Shown here: piece after piece, positions 17,961 to 26,202 of the stretch
How the letters are laid out: each line of letters begins with the position of its first letter
How positions within the stretch are numbered: position 1 is the first letter of the stretch
DNA from: Gemmatirosa kalamazoonensis
Lineage (GTDB): Bacteria; Gemmatimonadota; Gemmatimonadetes; Gemmatimonadales; Gemmatimonadaceae
DNA length: 64,000 nucleotides
Direction: 5' to 3'
Assembly (NCBI RefSeq): GCF_000522985.1
Contig: NZ_CP007129.1
Coordinates: 930,001 to 994,000, forward strand
Made by a program: the position numbers and the translations under genes
Notes under the pieces: generated by a model
What the model was told of the DNA's origin: nothing
Databases searched by the model: none
The model's input: the letters and a program-made list of their open reading frames with translations, nothing else

Positions 17961-18626
17961 TCACTTCTCCCCGCCTAACACCCCCAGCGCCAGCGCCAGC
18001 TTCACGTAGTCCGCACGCTCGCCGATGCCGAGCTTCTCGTTCACGCGCCGCCGATACGTGTCCGCCGTCTTCGCGCTGATGAACAGCCGCTCGCCGATCT
18101 GCGACGTCGAGTACCCCTCGGCGATGAGCTGGAACACCGACTTCTCGCGGTCGCTGAGCGACTCGTAGCCGGCCCGCGCCTCGTCCTCCGCGCTGCGCTG
18201 CCGCCACCGCTCGGCCAGCACGCGCGCCGCCTGCGGACGCACGAACGTGTCGCCGCGCGCCACCGCGCGTACCGCGCGCAGCAGGTCGGTGCTCGCGCTG
18301 CTCTTCACGACGTAGCCCGCGGCACCGGCGTCGAGCGCCGGCACGAGGTACTCCTCCTCGTCGTGCATCGTGAGCACGAGCACGCGCGTCGGCGAGCGGC
18401 GGCGCACGAGCTCACGCGTCGCCGTCACGCCGTCCATGCCCTTCATCGTGAGATCCATGATGACGACGTCGGGCGCCGTCGCCTCGACGCGCGCGAGCGC
18501 CTCCACGCCGTCCGACGCCTCGGCCACCACCTCGACGTCGGGTGCCGCGCCGAGCAGCGTGCGCAGGCCGAGCCGCACGACGTCGTGATCGTCGGCGAGG
18601 ACGACGCGGATCTTGGCGTCGCTCAC
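17961..18626 (-). CDS. NarL/FixJ-family response regulator
   Basis: 221 residues from a GTG at 18626 that overlaps the kinase stop (GTGA). The receiver domain has the acidic pair (LADDHD), phospho-acceptor Asp in DVVIMDLTMKG, and Lys in GYVVKSSAS. The LuxR helix-turn-helix is at the C-terminus (LSDREKSVFQLIAEGYSTSQ, IGERLFISAKTADTYRRRV). Partner of the kinase upstream; probably controls the SulP/carbonic anhydrase operon it belongs to. Confidence 0.93.
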   Translation of the reverse strand: MSDAKIRVVLADDHDVVRLGLRTLLGAAPDVEVVAEASDGVEALARVEATAPDVVIMDLTMKGMDGVTATRELVRRRSPTRVLVLTMHDEEEYLVPALDAGAAGYVVKSSASTDLLRAVRAVARGDTFVRPQAARVLAERWRQRSAEDEARAGYESLSDREKSVFQLIAEGYSTSQIGERLFISAKTADTYRRRVNEKLGIGERADYVKLALALGVLGGEK

Positions 18627-19708
18627 GCGTCTGCCGCGTCGGACGGCGCGCACGCGATCACGCGCGTGCCCACGCCGCGCCCGCTGTCGATCGTGAGCGT
18701 GCCGTCGACGAGCGCGAGCCGCTCGCGCATGACGAACAGCCCGAGCCCTGCCCGCGCCGCGTCGGTCGCCGCGACGTCGAATCCGACGCCGTCGTCGGCG
18801 ACCGTGAGGCGCGTCGCGCGCGCGTCGGCCTCGAGCCGCAGGTCGATGCGCGACGCGCCGGCGTGTCGCAGCGCATTCCGCAGCGCCTCCTGCGCCACGC
18901 GGTACAGCACCGACGCCACCGGCGCCGACGGCGGCGAGTCTCCCGATGCGGTGACGTGCACCGCCACCCCGCTCTGGTCCTGCGTGCGGCGGGCGAGCGT
19001 CTCGAGCGCCGCGGCGAGCCCGAGATCGTCGAGCACGCGCGGGTGCACGGTGTGCGACAGCGTGCGCACCTCGCGCAGCGCCTCGGTCACGATGCCGTGC
19101 ATCACACGCAGCCGGCCACCGAGAACACGCGGAATCGGATAGTGTGGGATCGGCACCGGGGGAAGCGGGTGTGGCGGCGGAGCCGATTCCGCCGCATCGG
19201 CTTCCGCCGCATCCGCTTCCGCCGTCTCGTTCATGGTTGCGGTCACGAGCATTTCGAGCGCGGAGAGCTGCTGCGCCGTGGAGTCGTGCAGCTCCCGCGC
19301 GATGTGCGCGCGCTCCTCGTCGCCGGCCCGGATCACCTGCGCGGCGAGCGTGCGGACGCGTGCGCGGTCGGCCACGAGGCCGTCGAGCACGCGGTTGAAC
19401 GTGTGGCCGATGCGCGCGACGTTGCGGTCGGCGAGGCGCGACGGCGGCACGCGCACCGACAGGTCGCCGCGCGCCACGCGGTCGGCGGTGAGCTCGAGCG
19501 CGCGCAGCGGCAGCAGCGCCCAGTACACCATCCCCGCGTTCAGCACGAGCGTCACGAGCAGCGCGACGACCATGATCTCGTCGGCGTACTGCGCCCGCGC
19601 GTTCCGCATCACGACGAACGCGAGGATGTTGATCAGCAGGTCGGCGACGACGAGCTTCTGCAGCAGCGGGACGCGCAGCAGCCCGCGCCACCCGCCCGGC
19701 GCCGTCAT
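18623..19708 (-). CDS. NarX-type sensor histidine kinase with a hairpin-encoded insert
   Basis: 361 residues; ATG at 19708 overlaps the carbonic anhydrase stop (ATGA). Two membrane helices (LLINILAFVVM, IMVVALLVTLVLNAGMVYWA), a HAMP-like linker (LTADRVARGDLSVRV), HisKA_3 with phospho-His in AHIARELHDSTAQQL, and an HATPase_c end (EALRNALRHAG, DDGVGFDV, GLGLFVMRERLAL). Between the two dimerisation helices sits a foreign acidic and proline-rich stretch (TAEADAAEADAAES, PPPHPLPPVPIPHYPIP) encoded by repeat DNA. There is no large periplasmic sensor, so the signal is unknown. Confidence 0.9.
   Translation of the reverse strand: MTAPGGWRGLLRVPLLQKLVVADLLINILAFVVMRNARAQYADEIMVVALLVTLVLNAGMVYWALLPLRALELTADRVARGDLSVRVPPSRLADRNVARIGHTFNRVLDGLVADRARVRTLAAQVIRAGDEERAHIARELHDSTAQQLSALEMLVTATMNETAEADAAEADAAESAPPPHPLPPVPIPHYPIPRVLGGRLRVMHGIVTEALREVRTLSHTVHPRVLDDLGLAAALETLARRTQDQSGVAVHVTASGDSPPSAPVASVLYRVAQEALRNALRHAGASRIDLRLEADARATRLTVADDGVGFDVAATDAARAGLGLFVMRERLALVDGTLTIDSGRGVGTRVIACAPSDAADA
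19130..19233. repeat. Family E imperfect hairpin inside the kinase gene
   Basis: Imperfect inverted arms made of GGAATCGGAT/GGAAGCGGATGCGGC-like units. It is in frame and encodes about 30 residues between the two DHp helices of the histidine kinase. Confidence 0.65.
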
Positions 19709-20375
19709 CCCGCGCGCCGCGCGCGCGCCACGTCGTCCCGCGCGACCGCCTTCACCTTGCCGAGCGCCGCGCGCAGCGGCGCGCCGTCCATCGTCACGCC
19801 GAGGTCGCGCAGCAGCCCGCTGCCGATGCCGTACACCCACCCGTGCACCCGCAGCGTGCGCCCGGCGGCCCACGCCGACTGCACGATCGGTGAGCGGCTG
19901 ATGTTGAAGACCTGTTCCATCACGTTGAGCTCCACGAGACGCGTGAGACGCCGCTCGAGATCGGGGATCCGCGACAGCTCGTCGGCGTGCAGCCGCACGA
20001 TCGTGCGCACGCCCGCCACCCACGTGTCGACGAGCGGCGGCGCCTCCTCGTGCATCGCCGCGCGCACGCCGCCGCATCCCTCGTGGCCGCACACGACCAC
20101 GTCCTCCACCGCGAGCGCCTCCACCGCGTATTGTAGCGCCGCGTTGAGGTTCGTGTCGGTGGGGTGCGCCTGGTTCGCGATGTTGCGGTGCACGAACAGC
20201 TCCCCCGGCGTCGCCTGGGTGATCACCTCCGCCGGCACCCGCGCGTCGGAGCAGCCGACGAACAGCGCGTGCGGGCGATGCTGGCTGGCGAGCCGGGGAA
20301 AGTAGTTCGGGTCCTCGGCGGCGCGCGCGCGCGCGCCCAGTGGCCGTTGTTCTCGAGCAGGGTGCGATGGCACAT
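19705..20375 (-). CDS. Beta-class carbonic anhydrase, N-terminus frameshifted at a (GC)n tract
   Basis: Zinc ligands are in GCSDARVP and CGHEGCGGV, with the Asp/Arg dyad, so the class is certain. The enzyme interconverts CO2 and bicarbonate. The family's usual opening, MCHRTLLENNGHWARARA, is encoded from the ATG at 20375, but the rest (AEDPNYFPRL onward) is in a different frame. The switch falls in the 16-bp (GC)8 run at 20321-20336; removing one GC unit restores one frame. As written, only a GTG at 20373 gives a continuous protein with a nonsense N-terminus. It lies 17 bp after a SulP transporter. Confidence 0.85.
20321..20336. repeat. (GC)8 dinucleotide tract at a frameshift
   Basis: Sixteen bases of alternating GC inside the carbonic anhydrase coding start. 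A change of one unit joins the two frames. A similar tract breaks an ABC permease at 62951-62963. Confidence 0.9.
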
Positions 20376-20392
20376 GGATCGGATCTCCGTGG

Positions 20393-21997
20393 TCAGTGGG
20401 CGGCGGCGAGCGTCGGCGGCGTCGGGATGTTGCGCAGCAGCACCGTGATGCCGCGGCGTCGCGCCGACTGCTGGAAGTCGTGTAGGATCTCGACGACGTC
20501 GATGTCCAGGTGGCGCGTGCGGCCGCCGTCGATCGTGACCGCGCTGCCCGACGGGAGCGCGGTGAGCTCGCTCAGGATCTTCGCCTTGTTCAGGAACGTG
20601 ACCTCCTCCGCCAGCGTGAGGCGCACGTGGTGGTGGTCGGCCGACTCGCGACGCTCGTACGAGTACGCGTTGCGATAGCTGTCGCGCAGCACGAAGAACA
20701 CGCCCGCGGCGAGCCCCACGCCGATGCCGACGAGCAGATCCTCGACGACGATCGCGATCGTCGTCACCGCGAACGGCAGCAGGTACGACCACCCGCGCCG
20801 CCACGCATCGCGCACCACCGTCGGCGCGGCGAGCTTCACGCCCGTGGCGATGAGCACCGCGGCGAGCGCCGCGAGCGGGATGCGGTTGAGCAGCGTCGGC
20901 ACCGCGAGCACCATCGCGGCGAGGATCACGCCGTGCACGAACGCGCTGCGCCACGACCGCGCGCCGGCGTCGACGTTCGCCGCGCTGCGCACGATGACGC
21001 CCGTCATCGGGAGCCCGCCGAGCAGCCCGGCCACGACGTTGCCCGTGCCCTGCGCGAGCAGCTCGCGGTTCGCCGGTGACGTGCGTCGCTCGGGATCGAG
21101 CTTGTCCGTCGCCTCGAGGCTGAGCAGCGACTCGAGCGTCGCCACGATCGCCAGCGTCGCGCCGACCTTGTAGACCGCGGGATTCGCGATCGCGCTCCAA
21201 TCGGGCCACGTGAGCAGCGCCGCCACGTCGCCGAGCCCCGCGGGCACCGGCAGCTTCACGTACGCCCCCGCGGGCAGCGCGAGCGACGGCAGCGCCGCCG
21301 CGACGATGGTGGCGATCACCGCGGCCCCCACCACCACCGCGAGCGGCCCCGGGAGGAGCCGCCGCACCGCCGCCGGCGCCACGCGTCCCCACACGGCGAG
21401 GAGCGCGAGCGACGCCGCGGTGATCGCCACCGCCGTGAGCGAGAGCTCGCGCGCCGCCGCGACGACGGGCGCGACGAGCCCCGGCGGCGTGCCGCCTAAC
21501 GACGCGCCGAGCGCGTACGGCAGCTGCTTCATCACGAGCAGCAGCCCGATGCCGGCGAGCATGCCGCGGATCACCGACGACGGGACGAAGTACGCGATGA
21601 GCCCCGCGCGCAGCGCGCCGAGGGCGAGCTGGAACAGTCCCGCGAGCACCACCGCGAGCAGGAACGTCGGAAACGATCCGAGCTCCGCGATCGCGGCCAC
21701 GACGATCGCCGTGAGCCCGGCCGCGGGCCCGCTCACCATGAGCTGCGAGCCGCTGAGCCGCGACACGAGCAGCCCACCGACGACGCCGGTGATGATCCCC
21801 GAGAACAGCGGCGCGTTCGAGGCGAGCGCGATGCCGAGGCACAGTGGGAGCGCCACGAGCGCGACGACGAGCCCGGCGCTCACGTCCTGGCGCCAGGTGG
21901 AGGGCTGCGGCCGCGCGGGCGTCGGGCCGGCCGGCCGGGGTGCCGCTGCGCGGGCGGGCGCAGGGGCGGGCGGGTCGAGGGGATGCGGGAGTGACAT
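20393..21997 (-). CDS. SulP-family anion (probable bicarbonate) transporter with STAS domain
   Basis: 534 residues. Proline/alanine-rich N-terminus, then about 11-12 membrane helices with SulP signatures (ALPLCLGIALASNAPLFSGI, SGPAAGLTAIV, LPMTGVIVRSAANVDAGARS). The C-terminal STAS domain is cytoplasmic (SGSAVTIDGGRTRHLDIDVV, EILHDFQQSARRRG). It is followed by carbonic anhydrase 17 bp later, an arrangement known for BicA-like bicarbonate uptake. First gene of the SulP-CA-kinase-regulator operon. Confidence 0.9.
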   Translation of the reverse strand: MSLPHPLDPPAPAPARAAAPRPAGPTPARPQPSTWRQDVSAGLVVALVALPLCLGIALASNAPLFSGIITGVVGGLLVSRLSGSQLMVSGPAAGLTAIVVAAIAELGSFPTFLLAVVLAGLFQLALGALRAGLIAYFVPSSVIRGMLAGIGLLLVMKQLPYALGASLGGTPPGLVAPVVAAARELSLTAVAITAASLALLAVWGRVAPAAVRRLLPGPLAVVVGAAVIATIVAAALPSLALPAGAYVKLPVPAGLGDVAALLTWPDWSAIANPAVYKVGATLAIVATLESLLSLEATDKLDPERRTSPANRELLAQGTGNVVAGLLGGLPMTGVIVRSAANVDAGARSWRSAFVHGVILAAMVLAVPTLLNRIPLAALAAVLIATGVKLAAPTVVRDAWRRGWSYLLPFAVTTIAIVVEDLLVGIGVGLAAGVFFVLRDSYRNAYSYERRESADHHHVRLTLAEEVTFLNKAKILSELTALPSGSAVTIDGGRTRHLDIDVVEILHDFQQSARRRGITVLLRNIPTPPTLAAAH

Positions 21998-22028
21998 GGC
22001 GCGGACGATAGGCCGCCGCCGCCGCGCC

Positions 22029-22066
22029 GTCTGTCAGAGCGCGGCGCGTCGTGTGTCAGACCGCGA
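22029..22066. promoter_or_regulatory. Direct repeat upstream of the SulP operon
   Basis: Two related 16-mers, GTCTGTCAGAGCGCGG (22029-22044) and GTGTGTCAGACCGCGA (22051-22066), 22 bp apart, about two helical turns. They lie 32 bp before the SulP ATG in a divergent promoter region and are candidate sites for the operon's own response regulator. Confidence 0.35.
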
Positions 22067-22241
22067 CGTACCGCGGCGTGCGACCGGCCGGGGCGCGGGC
22101 CTAACGAATTCGTCATGGTCGCCACGCGGGCGGCGCGCCCGTTACGTTCCCCGCGATCGGTCGTCTGCGGCGTGGTCGGGCACCTCGCATCGGCCGTGCG
22201 CTGCGTCACACTCCCGCCCCGCGGCGCGTCCCGACTTTGCG

Positions 22242-22562
22242 ATGGCACTGGACGCACCGACGTCCCCGCGCATGTCCGAGCTCTGCATCCCCCGCGCACT
22301 CGACCGGCACCTGGTGAGCACCGCCCACGCGGCGGCCACCGCGGGCGACTTCGCGCTCGGCGCGTTCGACGCCGTCGTCGAGCAGATCACGCTCGCGCTG
22401 CGGGACCAGGGTGCCGGGCGCGCCGACGTGGAGGCCGCGCTGCGCGACGCGTTCGCCGGGCTGGCCTACCCGTACCAGCGCACCCCCGTCGCCGACCGCT
22501 ACGCGCGGCTCGAGGAGCGCGCGGTCACCCTCGCCGCCGGCGCTGCGGCGGGACGCGGTTAG
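22242..22562 (+). CDS. Small soluble hypothetical protein
   Basis: 106 residues starting MALDAPTSPRMSEL, divergent from the SulP operon. Mostly helical and alanine-rich, with no signal peptide or membrane helix. Codon use is like its neighbours and an ATG follows a 240-bp promoter-sized gap, which supports a real gene. No family recognised. Its stop lies 17 bp from the end of the convergent type VI operon. Confidence 0.5.
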   Translation: MALDAPTSPRMSELCIPRALDRHLVSTAHAAATAGDFALGAFDAVVEQITLALRDQGAGRADVEAALRDAFAGLAYPYQRTPVADRYARLEERAVTLAAGAAAGRG

Positions 22563-22578
22563 GCGCGGTGAGGCGCCG

Positions 22579-23790
22579 TTAGGCGCGCGGCGCGAGCACC
22601 TCGAGCTGGGCCGGCAGGCCGTGCCACGTGTTGAGGTAGCGCGCCCGGAGGAAGAGGTCCCAGCGCGACTCCATGTCCATGCGCGCCGCCGCGTCGGCGT
22701 CGATCGGGCGCGCCACGTCGATGCCGCCGCAGATCCGCTCCGCGCCCGCGAGCGCGGGGGCGAGCTTCCCCCACACGGCGCGCGCGCGCTCGGGGTCGGG
22801 CAGCGCCACCGTGTCGGTGAGATCCTCGTCGACCGTCACCTCTGCCGTGCGCGTCGACGTCACGTCGTGGCCCGTGAGCTTCGCGAACGTGGCGCCCGCG
22901 GCGACCGCCGTGGCCGCGTCGTCGCCCGCCATCTCGGCGATGAGCGGCTCGACGAGCTCGGGGCGCCCCGACGCGCCCGCGCACGCGAACCGCGCCGGCC
23001 CGAGCTCCGGCACGCGCACGACCGCCGCGACGCGGCGCGCGTCGTCCGGCCCGCCGAGCACCGCGAGCAGCCGCAGGGCGTCGAGCGTCTCCGGCGCCGG
23101 CCGCGCGGCCGCCTGCCGCGCGTACGCGACGACGCCCGGCACGCGCGCCCACGCCGCCGCCTCGAGCGCCGCGACGCGCAGCCCCGGCGGGTCGTCGGCG
23201 AGCGCCGCGCTGTAGTGCTTCGGGTCGACCGGCGCGCAGAGGTACGTCGCGACGCGCCACGCGGCGGCACGCACCGCGCCGTCGTCGTGCGCGAGCAGCG
23301 CGTCGAGCGTGGGACCGACCGCCTCGGCCTGCAGCGCGCCGCGGAACGCGAACACCTCGAGCGCGAGCGCCACGTGCGCCGGCTCGCCGGAGCGCGCGAG
23401 CGCGGCGAGCGACGCGTGCACCGCGGGGTTGTGCGCGTGCCGCAGCGCCTCGGCGAGCCCGCGCCGCGCCTTCGGCGACGCGTTAGGCACCGCGTCGACG
23501 ACGCGCGCGGCGAGCGCAGGATCGCCGGCGCGGAGCAGCGCGTACGCGGCGGCGAACGCGGCGTCGGGGCCGCCCTCGGTGAGCGACGGCTCGACGAGCG
23601 GCAGCATCTTCGCGCCGACGACGAGCATCCCCTGCGTGTGCGCTTCGACGCGCTCGTCGAGCGCGGCGAGCGTGCGCGCGGTCTGCTGCGGGGAGCGCAG
23701 CGCGGCGCGGCGGCGCGCCCAGAGGAACTGGAGCTCCTCGAAGTGGAGCTCCAGCAGGTCGGGGATGAACGTGAGCGGGGGGGCGGTCAC
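22579..23790 (-). CDS. TIGR02270-type HEAT-repeat protein of type VI clusters
   Basis: 403 residues from a GTG at 23790, 17 bp after the DUF6484 stop. The opening (LLELHFEELQFLWARRRAAL) matches the TIGR02270 family of uncharacterised proteins found next to VgrG. Alanine-rich HEAT-like repeats follow (PKARRGLAEALRHAHNPAVH, DGAVRAAAWRVATYL). Last gene of the operon. A scaffold or effector-handling role is inferred from location only. Confidence 0.75.
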   Translation of the reverse strand: MTAPPLTFIPDLLELHFEELQFLWARRRAALRSPQQTARTLAALDERVEAHTQGMLVVGAKMLPLVEPSLTEGGPDAAFAAAYALLRAGDPALAARVVDAVPNASPKARRGLAEALRHAHNPAVHASLAALARSGEPAHVALALEVFAFRGALQAEAVGPTLDALLAHDDGAVRAAAWRVATYLCAPVDPKHYSAALADDPPGLRVAALEAAAWARVPGVVAYARQAAARPAPETLDALRLLAVLGGPDDARRVAAVVRVPELGPARFACAGASGRPELVEPLIAEMAGDDAATAVAAGATFAKLTGHDVTSTRTAEVTVDEDLTDTVALPDPERARAVWGKLAPALAGAERICGGIDVARPIDADAAARMDMESRWDLFLRARYLNTWHGLPAQLEVLAPRA

Positions 23791-23807
23791 GACGGCTGCT
23801 GGCTGTG

Positions 23808-24242
23808 TCAGTTGATCGAGACGGCGCCGCCCTTGATGCGGTTCAGGCGTTGGGCGTGGGAGATCAGATCCTTGCCCTTGATCTGGATCTTGCCGTCGGC
23901 GCGGAGCGTGATGGAGCCGTCGCCGACACGGAGCGTGAGCTGCTCCTTGGCCTCGAGCACGAGCTCGTCGGGGGTCTCCTCCGGACGCGCGACGGCGGCC
24001 GGGGCCACGCGCCCAAGCACCACGCCGCGTGTGCTCGCGTCGCCGTCGAACCAGACGAGCACCTCGTCGCCCTGCTCGTACGACCGCGACGGCCCGGCGC
24101 CCGGGTGGAGGGCGTCGCACGGGCGCGGGCGCTCACCGGGGGCGAGGCGCACGTGCAGCGTGCCGTCGGCCGTGGCGTACGCGACGACGGCACGCGTGAT
24201 CTGTCGGGCGTCCGCCGCGGCGGCGATATGATCGATGGACAT
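23808..24242 (-). CDS. DUF6484-domain protein of type VI clusters
   Basis: 144 residues. The core (DEVLVWFDGDASTRGVVLGR) followed by LVLEAKEQLTLRVGDGSITL and a spike-like end (KIQIKGKDLISHAQRLNRIK) fits DUF6484, a beta-rich family seen with VgrG. The C-terminal repeats resemble the VgrG needle end. Two short gaps link it to Imm11 and the HEAT protein. A role in spike decoration or cargo docking is inferred. Confidence 0.65.
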   Translation of the reverse strand: MSIDHIAAAADARQITRAVVAYATADGTLHVRLAPGERPRPCDALHPGAGPSRSYEQGDEVLVWFDGDASTRGVVLGRVAPAAVARPEETPDELVLEAKEQLTLRVGDGSITLRADGKIQIKGKDLISHAQRLNRIKGGAVSIN

Positions 24243-24265
24243 CGGATCTCCGGTTAGGCGGGCGT

Positions 24266-24853
24266 TCAGTACGCGATGCGCTCGTCCAGGGGGGCAGCGA
24301 TGACGCCCACCAGCCCGACGGCGTCGAGCGCGTCCTTCACGCCCTGCGCGACGAGAATGTACGACGGGTTCTCCGCGAGCCGGAACATGCGCAGCTCGCC
24401 CACCGCTGCGGGGTCGACGACGACGCGGTCGAACTCGATCATCGGGAACTCCGACGCCGCGTCGTAGACGGAGCTCGTCATGTCGGCGGCACGCGCGAGC
24501 CCCACGACGTTGACCGCGCGGTAGTCGCCGACCGGGGCGCCGGTGCGCGGATCCACGAGTTGCGCGTCGTACGCGTCGAGGTTGTCGGCGCCGGCCGCGC
24601 GCAGCGCGTCGACGAGGCGCGCGGACATGATCGGGATCGCCTCGGCGAGGAACGCATCCGGCAGATCCGGTCCCCCGCTCTCGTCCAGCGTGCAGCGGAT
24701 CGGCGTCGCGGGCGGCGCGGCGAAGCGGGCGCCTACCCACCACGGCAGATCCGAGTCCGCCTGTCTGTCGATGCGCGCCAGATGCAGCCCCTTCCGGCGT
24801 GCGAGAGGGTCGGAGCGCAGGCGGTAGAAGCGCGACGCGTCGTGATCGCTCAT
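24266..24853 (-). CDS. Imm11-family immunity protein
   Basis: 195 residues; ATG at 24853 overlaps the AHH nuclease stop (ATGA). The second half (YRAVNVVGLARAADM, IEFDRVVVDPAAVGELRMFR) then LAENPSYILVAQGVKDAL is typical of Imm11 (DUF1629), immunity proteins found beside polymorphic toxins. It is placed to protect the cell from the nuclease encoded just before it. Direct binding is inferred from the overlap. Confidence 0.75.
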   Translation of the reverse strand: MSDHDASRFYRLRSDPLARRKGLHLARIDRQADSDLPWWVGARFAAPPATPIRCTLDESGGPDLPDAFLAEAIPIMSARLVDALRAAGADNLDAYDAQLVDPRTGAPVGDYRAVNVVGLARAADMTSSVYDAASEFPMIEFDRVVVDPAAVGELRMFRLAENPSYILVAQGVKDALDAVGLVGVIAAPLDERIAY

Positions 24854-25749
24854 TTGCGCGAGACCACGCCGCGGGAGGTCAGCCCGACGTGGTCCTCCAT
24901 CAGGTCGTGGGTGAACTCCTGCGCGAGCGGCGACACCCACGAGCTCCAGTACCGCGGGTTGCCGGTGATGCGACGGCGCAGCCAGTTCGCCTGCCCGTAG
25001 AGGCGCCCCACGAGGCCGTACGGCGGGTAGTACTTGCCGTCCAGTGGGTCCTTGCCGTCCGGGCACTTCGGCGCGTGGAAGGCCGTCATCACGTTCGCGA
25101 GCAGGTTGCAGCGCGTCTTCGCCTCGTTGTTGTAGTTCTCGTCGTCGTCCACGTACTTGTACGAGCCCTTGTGGTCGGTGTAGTGCATCTGCAGCCACGT
25201 CTCGCTCATGATCACGTACCCGACGGCCTTGCGTCGATAGTCGCTGAGCGAGCTCCAGGTGCCGAAGACGTCGCTGAACCTCGTCTTCGTCGCCTTGTTC
25301 ATGAAGCGCGTCCAGTGGATGTGCGGCAGGTGCGGCAGCCAGATCCCGTTCGGCGCGCCGTCGATGTTGTAGCCGATGTCCTCCTTGATCTTCCCCTTCG
25401 ACTCGCACGTCCACTGCTCGATCTGCGTCTTCGCCATCACCGCGTCGCCCGGGATCAGGTGGTGCGCCGCGGGCGGGATGTGGACCTCGATCTCCTCGAA
25501 GACGTTCTCCTGCACCACCCACCCGTCGTGCGGCTGGTTGCCGCCCGGGGCGGGATAGACGGGGCCGACTGCCGGGTCGCTCGTCACGTCGTTTTCCGCG
25601 GCGAGGTTCTTCTCGAGCTGATCCTCGTCCTTGAGCTCCCCGTGCTTCGTCTTGTAGTGCAGCAGCTTGGGCGGCTCGCCCCCGCAGAACGGGCACGACT
25701 TGTCGTGCAGCCCCAGCGCCGGCGGGGCGACCGATTCGAGCATCTCCAT
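24850..25749 (-). CDS. AHH-domain nuclease, probable type VI effector
   Basis: 299 residues. The signature AHH is at residues 95-97 (IPPAAHHLIPGDAVM), followed by the expected IGYNIDGAPNGIWLP and a later conserved His (PHIHWTRFMN). AHH is a family of HNH/ENDO VII-like toxin nucleases. An N-terminal CPFCGG may bind zinc. There is no signal peptide. Position between a PAAR-like tip and an Imm11 protein suggests a stand-alone cargo effector acting on DNA in the target cell. Confidence 0.8.
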   Translation of the reverse strand: MEMLESVAPPALGLHDKSCPFCGGEPPKLLHYKTKHGELKDEDQLEKNLAAENDVTSDPAVGPVYPAPGGNQPHDGWVVQENVFEEIEVHIPPAAHHLIPGDAVMAKTQIEQWTCESKGKIKEDIGYNIDGAPNGIWLPHLPHIHWTRFMNKATKTRFSDVFGTWSSLSDYRRKAVGYVIMSETWLQMHYTDHKGSYKYVDDDENYNNEAKTRCNLLANVMTAFHAPKCPDGKDPLDGKYYPPYGLVGRLYGQANWLRRRITGNPRYWSSWVSPLAQEFTHDLMEDHVGLTSRGVVSRK

Positions 25750-25767
25750 GATTCGTCGCGCTCCCGC

Positions 25768-26148
25768 TCAGCCCATGATGTTCTTCTTGTTGTGGAACAG
25801 CGGGTCACCCATGCGACACACGTTGTTCCCCTCGAACTTGACGTCGAACGAGTACATCATGAACTCGCACTCGCTCATGTTCACACTGGAGACCACGCCG
25901 CCTAACGTCCCCGCCTCGTCGCCTGAGGAGCGCGAGTACTTCGCGCCCTTCACCATCGGCATCTGTCCGTCGGTCTTCACCGACGACGGGCCCTGCGAGG
26001 TGTCCGACGCCTGCCCGATGTTCGGGTAGGGGATCGGAATGGGACTCGGCGCCGCGGGGGTCTTGCACACGTCGGGGAACGCGATGCTCATCCCGCCGCT
26101 TCCCTTGTGCGCGACCCCACGCATGTTCGCGAACGTCGTCTGCCCCAC
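25768..26148 (-). CDS. PAAR-like DUF4150 spike-tip protein
   Basis: 126 residues. Opening GQTTFANMRGVAHKGSGGMS, then AFPDVCKTPAAPSPIPIPYP and a C-terminal NNVCRMGDPLFHNKKN are characteristic of DUF4150, which caps the VgrG needle like PAAR. The Cys/His residues probably bind the metal at the tip. The AHH effector follows after 18 bp, suggesting it is the effector carried by this tip. Confidence 0.85.
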   Translation of the reverse strand: MGQTTFANMRGVAHKGSGGMSIAFPDVCKTPAAPSPIPIPYPNIGQASDTSQGPSSVKTDGQMPMVKGAKYSRSSGDEAGTLGGVVSSVNMSECEFMMYSFDVKFEGNNVCRMGDPLFHNKKNIMG

Positions 26149-26202
26149 GTCATCCTCCGTGTCGGTCCCACTCCACCATACGCGCCGGTCCGGCGCGCGC
26201 CA

